Counted from the stretch's first letter, positions 34,601 through 47,739 are shown. The stretch is DNA of 64,000 bases from Tubulanus polymorphus (GCF_964204645.1 NC_134033.1:1857631-1921630), one strand, 5' to 3'. The notes: generated by a model from the letters alone, not told the origin. Numbers and translations are program-made.

Positions 34601-35099
34601 ATATCCTCCCGTAGATTTATGCGCCAATAGAGGATATTATTCGATATGTTTTCCGGTGACTGGCGCGAAAACTGTCGCTGACCGTCTAGCGATTAACTAC
34701 CGTAGTTGTTATACGCAATCCGGGAGAGGTTGTGACGATGTGCGCTGGATAATCGAGACGCCAGTTACCGCAAAACGAGCGGAGGAAATTGCGTCGTAAA
34801 TATGTAATTACGACTCGTCGGAATTAATAGCGCTTCGGTCGACGCGTTACGAATACCGCAAAATCAAAGCATAATGATAATTCATCTGCGCGATCGAAAT
34901 GTGCTTTTTTCCTGTAAAGTGGTTTTAGCCATTTAGTCGTCAATCGTCTCCTATCTTGTAGCTATCGTCTGTTCTGAAGCCCTAAATGTAATCAGTACCA
35001 CAATGGATCGTGTAGATATACATATAACATCATTAGTTCCGTGTTGTTTTAATGCGTTGATTTAAAATGATTAAATTGTTTTGTCGCTATTGCTGTATA

Positions 35100-35815
35100 T
35101 CTATGACTGCAGTGTTCAAATATGCAAGATACGAACTGTTAGAGTCTATATCTATGACTGCAGTGTTCAAATATGCAAGATACGAACTGTTAAGAGTCTA
35201 TATCTATGACTGCAGAGTTCCAATATGCAAGTTACGGACTGATTGAGTCTATATCTATGACTGCAGAGTTCCAATATGCAAGTTACGGACTGATTGAGTC
35301 TATATCTATGACTGCAGAGTTCCAATATGCAAGTTACGGACTGATTGAGTCTATATCTATGACTGCAGAGTTCCAATATGCAAGATACGGACTGATTGAG
35401 TCTATATCTATGACTGCAGAGTTCCAATATGCAAATTACGAACTTATTGAGTCTATATCTATGACTGCAGAGTTCCAATATGCAAGTTACGGACTGATTG
35501 AGTCTATATCTATGACTGCAGAGTTCCAATATGCAAGTTACGGACTGATTGAGTCTATATCTATGACTGCAGAGTTCCAATATGCAAGTTACGGACTGAT
35601 TGAGTCTATATCTATGACTGCAGAGTTCCAATATGCAAATTACGGACTGATTGAGTCTATATCTATGACTGCAGTGTTCCAATATGCAAGTTACGGACTG
35701 ATTGAGTCTATATCTATGACTGCAGAGTTCCAATATGCAAGTTACGAACTGATTGAGTCTATATCTATGACTGCAGAGTTCCCATATGCAAGTTACGAAC
35801 TGATAGAGTCTGTTC
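35100..35815 (+). repeat. 51-bp tandem array, 14 units, open in frame
   Basis: Units begin at ATG positions 35103, 35154, 35206 and then every 51 bp to 35767. From 35206 the plus strand is open to 35898 with the 17-residue repeat MTAEFQYASYGLIESIS. The minus strand is open as well. Because 51 is a multiple of three an open frame is expected by chance once one unit is open, so coding is not established. Confidence 0.8.
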
Positions 35816-36289
35816 GTCGTGTCGAAGTCGATTTTTATATGGTAATAGATCACGGAACGGCAGACGATAACAGTTCGACTGCTGGACGATACCGGTGACT
35901 ATTTTCCTAGTTTGATACTCTCGTGCTCAAAATCGATATTACTGTCTCGATTTTCCCGAATGAAGCCAATCATTTACCGCATATAGATTTGATATCTTTA
36001 TACTCGTTTTCCTTTTCTGTATTCAAATGGAAATATAGAAATCGGTTTCAAACACACGCAGATTCAGATACGGATATAGGACACGTGACAGATGGACGTG
36101 AACGGCAGACGATAAAAGTTCGACTGCTGGACGACACCGCGGGCGACTGACTCGTAAAATATTCATGGACCGTTCCTCCGATCAGAATGTACATCTTGAT
36201 GAAACGCCAGTCGTGATATAATAGCAATTCATGCCGAGTAAACAATCTAACGATTTTTTTTTGTACCGGAACTCCCGCGGTGAAGGTCG

Positions 36290-36560
36290 CGTGGACGTGA
36301 CTTCGAATGAAAGTCCGCGCCCGCTTTCTCGCTCGAGTAACGTTATGTTTTGATTGAAATTGACAGGAAAGAAATTGCTATTTGGATCAATGGTTATTAC
36401 GTTCTCTGAACTCCGGAGATGCAGTTATCTTCAAAAGGCGGATATTGCGCGTATAAAACCCTCGCGGGTATTGAAACGCTATCAGCCGGATTTCTGTGGT
36501 AACCGCCACTCTGTCATACACTACTGACTAGTGTGTACTCAATAAACAGATTTTTTCTCC
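36290..36560 (+). mobile_element. Possible solo LTR
   Basis: GTATAAAAC at 36456 is followed 85 bp later by AATAAA (36540), with a GC-rich core between and no gene. This promoter plus polyadenylation arrangement is typical of an LTR, but I could not fix TG...CA ends or a target-site duplication. Confidence 0.25.
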
Positions 36561-37128
36561 AGAAAACGGTACAGAAATTGTCGCGTTTATCCGTGGAATA
36601 TTCTATAGTAGTTATCTAGAATTCTACGATACATTCATCACCGATATCACACGCCGCAACAAGCTGGCGTTCTGTGCTTCTTTATCGAAATCCGATACCG
36701 CGATTTTATCGTGACCAAAAACCGCGTAAACGTAACATTATCCTATCAAAACCATCAGTAACAATGTTTATTCATGAAAGCTTTCGCCGACATGACGAAA
36801 GACGTTGAAATTTTAGAATTCTTTTGAGTCTTTTCTTTCGCGCTACGTAATCTTAGTTGCCATAGCGGCGCTCTTGATTATTAATCACCGAGCGATAACC
36901 GGAGATTCCTTTTTATCAACAACGGTCTCGACGAGGTTTACAGAGGCCGATTGCGTAACAGAACTACGAATCATTAAACAAAAGTAGAAACTCTTTTTTT
37001 TACGCAAACGAACCGGCGAATTATGTTTCTATATATTGTAAGGTCCCGCCTGGATGTTCGGTACCGCGAAACGTAAATGTTTAGACAGCACTTTCAACGG
37101 GAAATCGTCAGTTTATTCTTAACGTATA

Positions 37129-37446
37129 ATGTATCTTATACTGGTATTCAGTGTACGTGCAACTCAACGTCGTCTGCGTCGATACGGGGGTAAATATTTG
37201 CCGACAATCTCAATAGTGTCGAGATTGATTAAGAGATTCCGGTTCCACCGAATCGGTGCCCGTTCCACGAACAACTTCGCGACTTCTCAAAGATTAGGTC
37301 GCGTATTTTCCACCCTATCTAAACGGCAATGCGTACTTTCGCGATCTGTGAACGCTTCACAGCCTTATCAAAGATTAGTTGTTCTACGCGCGTGGTATGT
37401 AGGTCACGTATTCGTCGCCCTATTCTACGTAAGGCAATGCGAATGA
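37129..37446 (+). pseudogene. Relic of a transposon helix-turn-helix domain
   Basis: The frame includes QRRLRRYGGKYLPTISIVSR followed by Leu-Ile-Lys-Arg-Phe-Arg. This resembles the N-terminal helix-turn-helix of mariner/DUF4817-type transposon proteins (pattern ATQRxxRxxYGxxxPSxxTIxRLIxRFR). The catalytic domain is missing and the end of the frame is not recognisable, so it is at best a fragment. Confidence 0.35.
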
Positions 37447-39534
37447 TTGGTGAGCTGTAAAAACTGGACTCGCTCACGATAACGAGATGGTAGCGTAGAG
37501 ATAATTCAATGACGGTGGCTATCTGAAACTAATCCGTACTGAAGATCTAAGATATAGCCTGCACACACGCGCTCAGCCGGCTATTAACTCCAATCACGGA
37601 TGTTATTAAGTAGAGATCCACGCTCTCTTCTGATGTCGTGATATAGTGATATATCGGATATCAAAAGTCCAATAACATTTGTTTTTTTCGTTGCTGAGTA
37701 AGGTTTTATGAACATCGACAATAGCGATGATGCGACCTTGACCTTGATGAACCGAGTCAACTGCGAACCGAGGATTTTTTAGTGCTCCAACAGATGGCGC
37801 TCATCGAAGCAGATCGTGTTTTGAATATTCAAATATAGATCCGGGTTCGTGAACTCTGCGGTGGGCCCGTTCCGGTTAGAACCTCCAGAGAGTCGACTAG
37901 CGGTGTCAGTCGCACGCCATATATGAATACAACCCTCTTGTGGCTGACTGCTATCTGTATTTATTAGTCCCGGCGGAGTGATTCCTGCGACTCCTCGAAG
38001 TTGGCGATAAAAATCCGGTGTATCGTCACTCCAGTCACGTGTACAGTATCTACGCCGGAAGTGTGACGTCACTCGGGCGATGGCGCGTAATTCTGAAAAA
38101 AATGAGAATCGATTCAATCGATTTTATTTTCAATTTATTTTCACGTTCAATTCAGATTGATCAATATTCTCCCCGACCTATCAGTTACAGGATAATTTTC
38201 AATTTATATTAATTCCCTCCCGATCTGTATCAGATAATTTACGCGCACAAGCTCCAGCAGATTACAGGGTTCCAGTGAACACAGACACAGGCGTTGATGC
38301 GACACTGTGTTGCTTGTTACGTATTGCAGGTGAAATCCTGCGAATAAGCCACCAATCTCCAGGCACGTGTTCGATCAATAAAATCTCCTAACCAAATTTC
38401 TGTTTTCTGTCTCATACACGAAACGTCAACTAATCGCACAGTTCGTCTGATATTTTTAAATTTCCAGTCTAGCGTTTTCCGCAGACGATGAAGAAGACTA
38501 CGCGTGCATGAGATAGAACCATCTTACCTGATTAGTGTCAGCGTTCACAGAACAAGCCTCAGATCTTGTATATTTGCTTGTTTGCCGGCGTAAAAAATAA
38601 ACTCTGTCTCGTCTCTAAATCGACATCTAGTGTCGCCTGCCTTGAGATCGACGAGATCTAACTAAATGAATGCCTGGCAGTGAACTATTGAAGCTGATGA
38701 ATATAGATAGATCCCTTGACACTGGCTTGTCTTGTAAAAGCTGCAAAATAATTTCGTAAACAGATGCTATTTATCACTTCAATCGGCTCTATAAATTCAG
38801 GGATTAGATTTCAGCATGACTTAAATGAAATAATGTATCATTTTAACGCAACTAGGGTCATCGTAACCATTGCATCGTAGCTCCTGGTGTTATTCGAAAT
38901 TGTTGAGCCAGTTCCACAGTTCCAGGACCCAATTCCTACGTGTTTTTGAGGGAAAAAAATGAAATTATTTCGCCAAGTCTAATTTACAACCTATGGAACT
39001 GGGTCCTGATATATCCTAATCACAGGGTTCAATTACACACTCGGCAGATGTTCCACAGACATTCACCATTTTCCCAAAACATGTTCGCCCAGGCCCCCCC
39101 CTGTGGCAGTACCCCAGACATGTCCCTACGAAAATGAATTAGGGCGTCGTGTCTGAATCATCTTTAGATTGACATTCACCATTTGTGAAGAAAAGCGTGT
39201 TCGTACAGAATTCGCCATTTAAAAAGCTGATCGAGTCGTCTGGAGGGGGATGGGAACAGACGACAGATTGTCAGCTGCATAAGTAAAGTCTACATTCATA
39301 ACCATAAAAATGTAGCGATATATCATTATTATTTCGTATAGTGGTAGCTTATAGAGAATAAACAACTGAGCAACCAGAACTGTGGAACTGAATCCACAGT
39401 TTTACGTGGAACAAATTTTATATTGATTGTCGATGGAAATTTTCTGATTTTAGAACTAAAAACTAAAACAATTGAGATGAACGACGGGATAAGATTTTGA
39501 AACATTGAATCTATACGAGAGACTAATCTTCTTC

Positions 39535-39790
39535 CTTGAATCAGAATCCGGTTCCACAGTTCAGGGTTAACTTCGATTTTATGGAGTTAAACAGGGGTGG
39601 ATTCTGGGTCGAAGTAAAACATAAAAACAATTGAGATTACGAATCGGAATCCGGAGTTAACTTCGATTTTATGGTGTTAAACAGGGACGGATTCTGGGTC
39701 AAAGTAAAACAATTGAGGTTACGAATCGGAACCCGGTTCCACAGTTCAAGAGTTAACTTCGATTTCATGGAGTTAAAATAGAGCGAAAAT
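39535..39790. repeat. About 85-bp tandem repeat, three units
   Basis: Each unit reads around GAGTTAACTTCGATTTTATG and ATTACGAATCGGAATCCG, and two contain GGTTCCACAGTTC. Confidence 0.7.
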
Positions 39791-40009
39791 TCAAACAAAT
39801 TTTTGGGAAATTGAGTCAATACGATAAACTCGATCAAAATCTAGTGTTGACGATGTCCTCAGAATCGGGAGATGACGAACAAAACACAGTTGATTTGCAT
39901 GGATGAGAACTGAACTCTTTTAATCAACAGCCTTTGTATTCATAAACAATGCAACGTAATACTAGATAATGACGACTTCCAGTTGTACAGAATACACATC
40001 TACAGCCTC

Positions 40010-40480
40010 CCAAATCTAACTAATCAGCTCGATGACGAATTGGTGACCAGTTTATCGCGATTGAATTCATACCGCTTAGTGCGATTTACAGAACGGAGCG
40101 TTCTAACTTGTAACGAGCCAAATTTAGTCGGTTCTAAATAGCATAGTGGCAAAATACATAAAATCTAGAGCGTCCCAAATGGGAACGTGCCAAATCTAAC
40201 TAGTCAGCTCGATGACGAATTGGTGACCAGTTTATCGCAATTGAATTCATATCGCACAGTTAGATTTAGAACGGAGCGTTCTGACTTGTAACGAGCCAAA
40301 TTTCGACGGTTCTAAATAGCGTAGTGGCTAAATACATAAAATCAAGAGTGTCCCAAATGGGTACGTGCCAAATTCAACTATATCTATCAGCTCGATGACG
40401 AATTGGTGACCAGTTTATCGCAATTGAACTCATATCGCACAGTACGATTTAGAACGCACCGTTCTAACTTGGAACGGGCC
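40010..40480. repeat. About 180-bp tandem repeat, three units
   Basis: Units start near 40013, 40194 and 40375 at CAGCTCGATGACGAATTGGT and include CGTTCTAACTTGTAACGAGC. Divergence of a few percent. No coding signal. Confidence 0.8.
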
Positions 40481-41137
40481 AAATCTAAACCGTACGGGCG
40501 ATTTTTTCGTTCGACGCCGAGCGAATATCGGGCAGTTGCTCGAGAATTGCTCGAAAACATCGCCTGTGTATATGTGTGCGCTAGGCTTACATAGCAGGGT
40601 TTAAAAATACACAACTGGTGGAACTGTTACGGTATGGGAAACAGTTGTTCAAATTTGTAAGTTACGTAAACAGAAAAATAAAAATACAGAACACGAGTTA
40701 AACGTAAACGTTATTGTAATACATACTGTTTATCTGCAGGTGCGAGTAACATATATGCGAAACATCATACATTCATTATTTCCCTGCTCAACACCGGGTG
40801 ATTTAATCCTTTACATCTTCACAATGAAATAACAGTCGGTTTTACTTAGATCAGGGTCCAATTTCACGAAAAGTTTAATGAGCTTTCATCGGTTTATCTT
40901 ATGATTGATTGAGAAAAATGAAATATTGAAGAAGTCTAACTTTTTGTGAAACCGGATCCACAATTTTTCCACAGGTAAAATTCAACTTATTGAAAATTAA
41001 CTCAGAGTTAACTCTAAATCACAACTCTGGAACTGGATCCTGAGTTCAGAGGTAACTCACAACGTGGAACTGGATCCCGAGTTCAGAGTTAACCCTACCT
41101 CGCACGTAGAACTGGATCCTGAGTTCAGAGTAAAGCC

Positions 41138-41336
41138 TCACTTATAATTGTTGAAATCCGTGGACCCAATGCTCAGAAGACTCGTCTTGTCCCCGTACTT
41201 CCCGTTATAAAGATGCGGCAGCTGATTTATAACTGCGGTGTTTCCCGTCAGTTCTCTGCTGCTGCCAGACGCAGCTCGCGAGATCTCGCGCAGTTTGTCG
41301 GGGATTTCCACTCTCTGACGGCCGTCTCGTCTGCGG
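41138..41336 (-). CDS. Terminal exon of an unrecognised protein
   Basis: On the minus strand a frame reads about 65 residues to TGA at 41138: a basic start (SRRRDGRQRVEIPDKLREIS), then Gly-Ser-Ser-Arg-Glu-Leu, then LPHLYNGKYGDKTSLLSIGS and the end Thr-Asp-Phe-Asn-Asn-Tyr-Lys. Its balanced composition stands out against the surroundings and looks like a cytoplasmic C-terminal tail. The acceptor is uncertain: AG at 41338-41337 or 41332-41331 both keep the phase, and neither has a good pyrimidine tract. Partner exons were not found in the next 2 kb. The overlapping frame in another phase (41486-41205) is a shadow. Confidence 0.4.
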
Positions 41337-41974
41337 CTTTCGAAAACCGTTAATCATTGTGTAAAACCAACAATAAATCAACCAATCATAAAATACCATC
41401 TTATCCCCCGGATTGAGCGTAAACCGGATGTTCGCAGTAACGAGTACTTCCGGAGATTTCAGGTAGCACCAAACTAAATCGTACACTGCTGAGATACCAA
41501 CCGCAATCGTTTACAGAAACTCATAACAACAAAAATGAAACAAAAGCGTCTAATGACCGACCCCTGGTGGGCTGAGGCGCTGATGAGGATTTTAGGGTTT
41601 GTTTAAATCAGGCAGGCCTTCCCCGGTGAAGGAAAACCGTCCGAAGTTATTCGGTACACGACCCTCTCCTGTCCCCTGTGAGTGAAAGGGTTTGTTTATT
41701 TCGCTGCAAACTGGCGCGCCGTATTTTTTCATCAATGCCGCCATCAATGCGCTATAAGCTTCGTAATAAAGTCTGCACCAATTCTCTCTGTGTTCCATGG
41801 ATATTTTTTCGACATTTTGGTGACACGTGTTCCCGTTTATTATGTGAATAGTTTAGGTTAATTGTTATATAAATGGCAGGTTTTGTAGCCAGAGACGAAA
41901 CATAAATAACCAGCGGAATCCGTGCTTAGATATCTGTGTAGAACTCCACAGAGAGTACTAAACTATTATACTGG

Positions 41975-42200
41975 AACTGGTTCAGAGACAAGCTAAACCC
42001 ACACAACTGTGGAACTGGATCCACAGTCAAATTCAACCCACATAACTGTGGAACTGGATCCACAGTCAAATTAAACCCGCACAACTGTGGAACTGGGTCC
42101 ACAGTCAAATTAAACCCACACAACTGTGGAGCTGGGTTCAGAATCAAATTAAACCCACACAACTGTGGAACTGGTTTCAGAGACAAATTAACTTTCAGAG
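41975..42200. repeat. 39-bp tandem repeat built from the AACTGTGGAACTGG motif
   Basis: Five to six units with the core AACTGTGGAACTGGATCCAC followed by AGTCAAATTAAACCCACAC. It is a local expansion of a motif that is also scattered singly between about 38.9 and 57.3 kb. Confidence 0.8.
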
Positions 42201-43624
42201 ATCCAATTCAACTCCACGACTGTAGAATTGCATATTCCTAACTAGAACGAATCAGTATTTTTTTCTTATCAAATATAAACAGTAGTTCTGAATAGTAGAT
42301 TTGTATGTATGTGGCTGAAATAGCAGTTTAATAACCGTGATGTCAAGAGCTCATTGTTATCTACCATTATCACTACATTACCAGAGACTTTAATAGCGAT
42401 AAAACTGACAAACCGTCAATCATCGCCGAACATTTACCAAGATAAAACTGTATCGCTAAGTATCAGCACCAGCAGCAGCGCAAACACTACATCTCTCTTA
42501 AACTCATAAAAACGACAGAAAAATGTCCCGCGAGGTTTTTATTACCGCTGAGATTTTACAACTACAAACATCGTTTTAAAACAACGCAAACCAGAAACAA
42601 GATTATATTCCGATAAAATCTACGTTATTTATTGCGAACTTTCTTTGAATGTTTGTTCGCGCACATTCTACTTCACACCGGCAGAGGAGAGTCGAGAGCG
42701 GGCCAGGGTCTGGCCGTTTTCAATGTAAGAGCTATTACATATGAGCTTGGAGTAATCAGACTGATCTTTCTCTCCCCTATTTTTCTCTCTTCTTTCGCCG
42801 TCTCTTGAGATCCAGAAAAAAAAACAGCGCAATCAGAAATTGTGAGGAATGTGGTGTCTGTGGCCGGGATATTGGGAGATCACGCTATAATCGTTGACTG
42901 ATCGATGTTGGACCTAAATTCGCCGTTGAGCTGGATTAATAAGACATCTGTTGTATCCATGTCTACCTGAATACTGTCATCCCCGGGAACGAGTAAAGCT
43001 GAAGTGAGGTTTTATGTATCCAACCACAATCATCAATCATCTCAACAACGGTTCAGAGGTTTTTAGAATAGAGATATCTAAGCAGGGGTCAAGTGAAAAC
43101 AAAAAGAAAACTAGCTCAATTAGTTCGCTATCTCGATGAAGTTTCGACGAAGTTTCGATGAAGTTAACTGATGAAGACAGGACGTGATAAACCGATCTAA
43201 ACATCTTTTAGAACCGAAATGAACACGTTTCAATCCCGGTGATGAAATTTCTGATTCGTTACGACATCTGTGGACGTAAAAAGAATTATCAAACAAAATG
43301 TACACCTCAATAATGGGAACGAGTTGAGGCGAAATTCATTGTCCAATTATCTCTAGTTGTTCCATATATAACGGGTTTGAAATCTCCACTCAGCTCACAC
43401 CTAACTGAGGGCGGCGTAGCTGGTGCCAACATAATTGGATGGAAAATGTTTTCTCTTATGGCCGATTTGCTTGGGGACTCCTATAATTCAGGCCAGACTG
43501 TGTCAGTCAGGGCGAACACCGTTTTATCTGTGGATCTAGGGAGGCTTTCGCCGTCGAGTTACGGGAGACTACAGATGATTTTCTCTCCAATCACGTACAT
43601 ATTCTCTCACAATATCAATCCAAA

Positions 43625-43638
43625 CAGCAGCAGCAGCA

Positions 43639-43682
<44 letters not shown>
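43625..43682. repeat. CAG microsatellite, about 19 units with one interruption
   Basis: CAG run broken once by GAG. It gives a serine run in one frame with no gene context. Confidence 0.85.
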
Positions 43683-43685
<3 letters not shown>

Positions 43686-44724
43686 CGAAAGTCTTCCATC
43701 GGAGCAGACGATCAAATTATCAGCCATCAAAGAGTCGGTACCTGTGTCTACCTGCTACACGTCGATATGAAATCCGCGCTCGATTAAGTAGACGTTTTTG
43801 AAGTTGTGAATTTACCTTGTTCGACTTCTTTTGCTGAAACTTTTCCCCCCGAGGACCCTCCATTATCGGGATGCTGCTGTTGTACCTAGTTAAACTTGCC
43901 GAAGCCCCAGGACTTACCATTTTATCACACTGAGGATATAGAGATAAAGTTCGAAATGTTTCATCCAGCTTATAATTCAATCAACGTAATGGCCGTAACA
44001 AAATTATGTTGCAACATTAAAATCGCTGAAGGAGACCTTTCCAGACATCCATTTCTTGCTGAGCGCATTGATACATTGTAGACAGACTTTGTGCCGGATG
44101 GAATCTTGGCCAACGATTAATAGTTCTGTGTTTATTGGTTTGATATCCAGGAAATAAAACTACCGACCTCAATGACTTGGCAAACGACGAAAGTCTAAGG
44201 TTAAGGTCAGGTAATGTTGGTAACTTTTCATCCCATCAACCAAAGTTCTGTTGGTGATATTAGATTCGGAGTCAACACTGGCCGTCAAGTGGCCGTCAAG
44301 TATTCTGGATAACGGCTAGGTGCTTTCTGCCGATGGCAGTAGATGTGTATCAATTACTGTAAGTCTCGCACAGCACTCAAACCACGCGTTAAAACGGTTA
44401 ATAGACACTTATTCTGAAACCCTGCAATCTACCTAATGTTCCTCTTTTAACACCTCAGTCTCTCGCGAATAGCGGCAGAAAGTGTGCTATTGGAGCATTT
44501 TACAGTCACTGCACAAACTCTCAATACAATCATTTTTTCTAATTAGTTAATGCGTCTCAGATAATTCAGGATACGTATATCCGGTTCCTGTCAAGTTGCC
44601 AGTTACGTTTGACATTTGAATTACATTTGGATAGAGTTTGAACAAAATACCGCATTTTGACGCGTAAGAAACTGTTGTAATCAGAGACTGATGGCGGGTG
44701 TTAGTGAATAGAGTCGCCACGCAG

Positions 44725-44890
44725 CTGACCGGTCATCACACACGTGACTGGTCACCTCACACCGGACTGGTCACCTTATACCAGACTGGTCCCCGGGCAG
44801 CTGACTGGTCATCAAACACGTGACTGGTCACCTCACACGTGACTGGTCATCACGCAGCTCACTGGTCATCACACACGTGACAGGTCACCA
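44725..44890. repeat. Imperfect repeats of CACACGTGACTGGTCATC
   Basis: Nine or more copies of GACTGGTCA, spaced by about 18-20 bp and several joined to the E-box-like CACGTG. A single related stretch recurs at 61745-61790. Confidence 0.75.
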
Positions 44891-46640
44891 CACTGACCTG
44901 ACAAACTCCCAACTGCTCAGTGGTATGGGGGTAAGCATACTGTTCAGTTACTCAGTCATGGCATACATTCGGGACCAGTCTACGGCCATCTTATTAACAA
45001 AGCCAATCTAGAAAATAATAGTATAATATTTAAGACCGCTTAAAAGCTCCTAGTTGCCCCACTTGTTGAAATATAGAATCCTAGGTGATCTGCAATGCGT
45101 TTCGCCGTCTGCTCGAGGTGAAGATCTATCGATTAATATTCGATGAACTTTGTTGTATATTTGCTGACTCTTGGTTCCACTTGAGAAACCGCCAGCGAGA
45201 AACCGACAGTAGTGACTGATATTTACATTTGACTCGATCGAATTTCATCGTCGCCGCCGTTTATTAATTCAGTGAAGGTCGACTCGACTCGTGCGTGCTA
45301 AAGTCGGCAGACGATAAGTTAGTACATCGACTGCTGTTCTCAACCCGGAGATTGAGCATTAAACCGTGAACTAATTGAGCAAAATAATCATAGCCACGGG
45401 GGATGTTCAGAATCAATCCTATCCCAACTTATTGGGGAGTTCCACCTGAGAATCATTTAGCGAATTTTGTCGAGACATTTTTGGAAGAAATGGCGGCATC
45501 CTTATTATCCCCCTGTGACATCAATAATTTACGCGGGGACGCTACATTAGCCCCCCCCCCATGACATTATTAATTAGTTTGACTTATTGAGGAGTTTCAC
45601 CTAATTATTTTGCGAACTTGGTCGATAAATTTTTAAAGAAATGTCAGCATCCTTGTTATCCCCCTATGACATCATTATAGTTGATGACATTGAATTAGTT
45701 TCATTAACACAGAAACACTCCTCAGTACCGAGTCGAAAAAATCATTTTCATCCTTTTCCGCCGAGACTGCTACGGAATGACGATATTGAACTGCGTTAGT
45801 TCCCCCTATGACATCATTAATCAGTTTCATTACTATAATCATTTAGACACTGGTCTTGAAAAGATAGCTGCCTGACACCGAATCCCCCTATAACATCATC
45901 GAATTAGTTTCATAATCATGAATTCTTAGGCTCGCGAGTTCATACATTATATAACGACACCGCCGAATATTCTTTGAAATTCTTTTTATTTTCTCAGATA
46001 TCAAGTGTAATTTTCATTGATAATTAATTAATCTATTTAAGAAAAACTTCAACACAAGTTTTAACTGAAACGTAGAGAAGAAATTGAAAGCAGCAGATCA
46101 AGTAACTACGCGGTAGTAAACCCGTTGGATCCCGTTACTGCTAGGCGTGTGATCTGATGATAGCGCGTATCAGATTTACCCATCAGAAACGAAGGTAATC
46201 ACATATTTTCCGGAGAGGTTTTCTTTCTTCCGTCGCAAAATCAACGCCGCGTTTAAAAAATGTATGAATAAGTAAATAGCAAACGATTCCGGCAGACAAC
46301 GTCCATCATATACTGGCATCGTTCCAAATTTATATGACGAAGCGCGAAAAGATGACGCCAAACATATCTTCGCCCTTTTATACGAACGGGCACAAACTCT
46401 ATTAACAAGCTCTAAGTAATAAGTAATTTGATTTACCACAAATTGGATTCTAGTCCGATTCGCACGCTTGTCACGTCTTGTCGAGTTGACTTTGTTTGGT
46501 GGAATTAATCCTTAGCAGACGGAATGACCAGTCACGTGGTCATTTTTTACACATACGCTGTGCGCAACGAAATCAGCAAATTTGTTGTTGTGAGACTGGA
46601 GTAGCCTACAGTGATCTCGCCACCACACTACACACTCCAC

Positions 46641-46669
46641 CTTGGAGTAATCAGTCTGGTTACTCCAAG
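46641..46669. repeat. Near-perfect palindrome
   Basis: CTTGGAGTAA is followed by TCAGTCTGG and TTACTCCAAG, giving ten-base arms. The same arm sequence occurs at 5380-5418 (paired) and 42746-42766 (single arm). Confidence 0.85.
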
Positions 46670-46780
46670 ACTCCACCCACTCGCTAACTGCAAAGTTTAG
46701 TCGAAGATATCAGAAAAATCGCGAACAGTGCTTCGGTCAGGAGAAATGCCTATATAGCAAGCCTACCAGTTCCTGAACCT

Positions 46781-46824
46781 GATATGATATGATATGATAT
46801 GATATGATATGATATGATATGATA
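46781..46824. repeat. (GATAT)n microsatellite
   Basis: About nine perfect GATAT units. Confidence 0.95.
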
Positions 46825-46889
46825 AAATCAGAATTAACTAGCAATTTTCGAATACGAACAATTTCTAAGCAACAAAATCAGGGGTCCAT

Positions 46890-47225
46890 AAACAAAACGG
46901 GATATCGACAATTTCAAGTCCTGAATCAAGTTCTGAAATTACTTAAATTCTAAGTCCCTGTTCGAACGATGTATTGCAAAATTCAACTTTAAATCTGGCT
47001 GGAATTAGGTCCAGATGTAAATAAATCCCTCCAACATGTATAATCTTAATCCGCCGTGTGTTAAGTTCATTTGCAATAGAGAATTCTACTCACTCACCGG
47101 TCGTCACACGTTGATTCCATTATTCCCCACATCGCGTACTAGATTCGTTTACTGTTTATTTCTGTGTCTAAGTTTGGTCTGCTCCAGACGGGATGACAAA
47201 CGATTTCCTTCAATACACGCGTGAG
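46890..47225 (+). repeat. Diverged arm of the 31.7-kb inverted-repeat family
   Basis: Shares GGGATATCGACAA, TTCTGAAATTACT, CCGCC..GT..TTAAGTTCATTTGCAAT with 31740-31900. A single copy here, so the family is dispersed. Confidence 0.5.
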
Positions 47226-47332
47226 AAAAAGTTTCAAAAGCCCCGATTTCTGTAAACAAAGAAAAATGCAGAAAATGTTTAACAGTCGTTTTCAATTAAA
47301 AGTCCGCCAGCTTATTATGTTCGTTTCTTCGG

Positions 47333-47388
47333 TAGACTGGTTGCCTGTTAGCATTCGCAGTCGAAGTTAAAAACCGGCAACCAGTCTA
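47333..47388. mobile_element. Small foldback with 13-bp terminal inverted repeats
   Basis: TAGACTGGTTGCC at the left and GGCAACCAGTCTA at the right, 56 bp overall. It is too short to code and could be a minimal MITE or a hairpin. Confidence 0.5.
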
Positions 47389-47739
47389 TTTGTTCGGTTG
47401 TTCAGTGGTGTACTGGAACGACAATTCGAGATGGCGGCTATGTAGAGGGCGCTATAGGAGGATAGAGATGCAAATACAATATTTCCGGGCGAAAGCGCCC
47501 GAACATACTTAACAGTGGTACTCTAGGTAGCTGTAAGTATCATCGGTAACATCCAGGTTGCAAGTGGCCCTTGAGGATCTTAATCGCAATAATCTAAATT
47601 TATTCTCAAAATTGTCATCCATATGACCATCTGCAACCGATTGCAGATTCTTTGCTTGGCCTAATAGAAAATTATATACGTAACATCACTATGTTTTCTC
47701 TAGCATCCTAACCATACATTTTGTCAAAAAAATCATTCT

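Larger units (their letters stand above)
37460..41100. other. Gene-poor stretch with dispersed short motifs
   Basis: No exon could be supported. It contains several copies of the motif AACTGTGGAACTGGRTCC in both orientations (see findings), a tandem block of about 85-bp units at 39535-39790, and three 180-bp units at 40010-40480 (CAGCTCGATGACGAATTGGT). Confidence 0.5.

Noticed and set aside
43377-43787. 136-residue frame with a serine run
   Set aside because: The serine run is a CAG microsatellite and the rest has no motif or start context.
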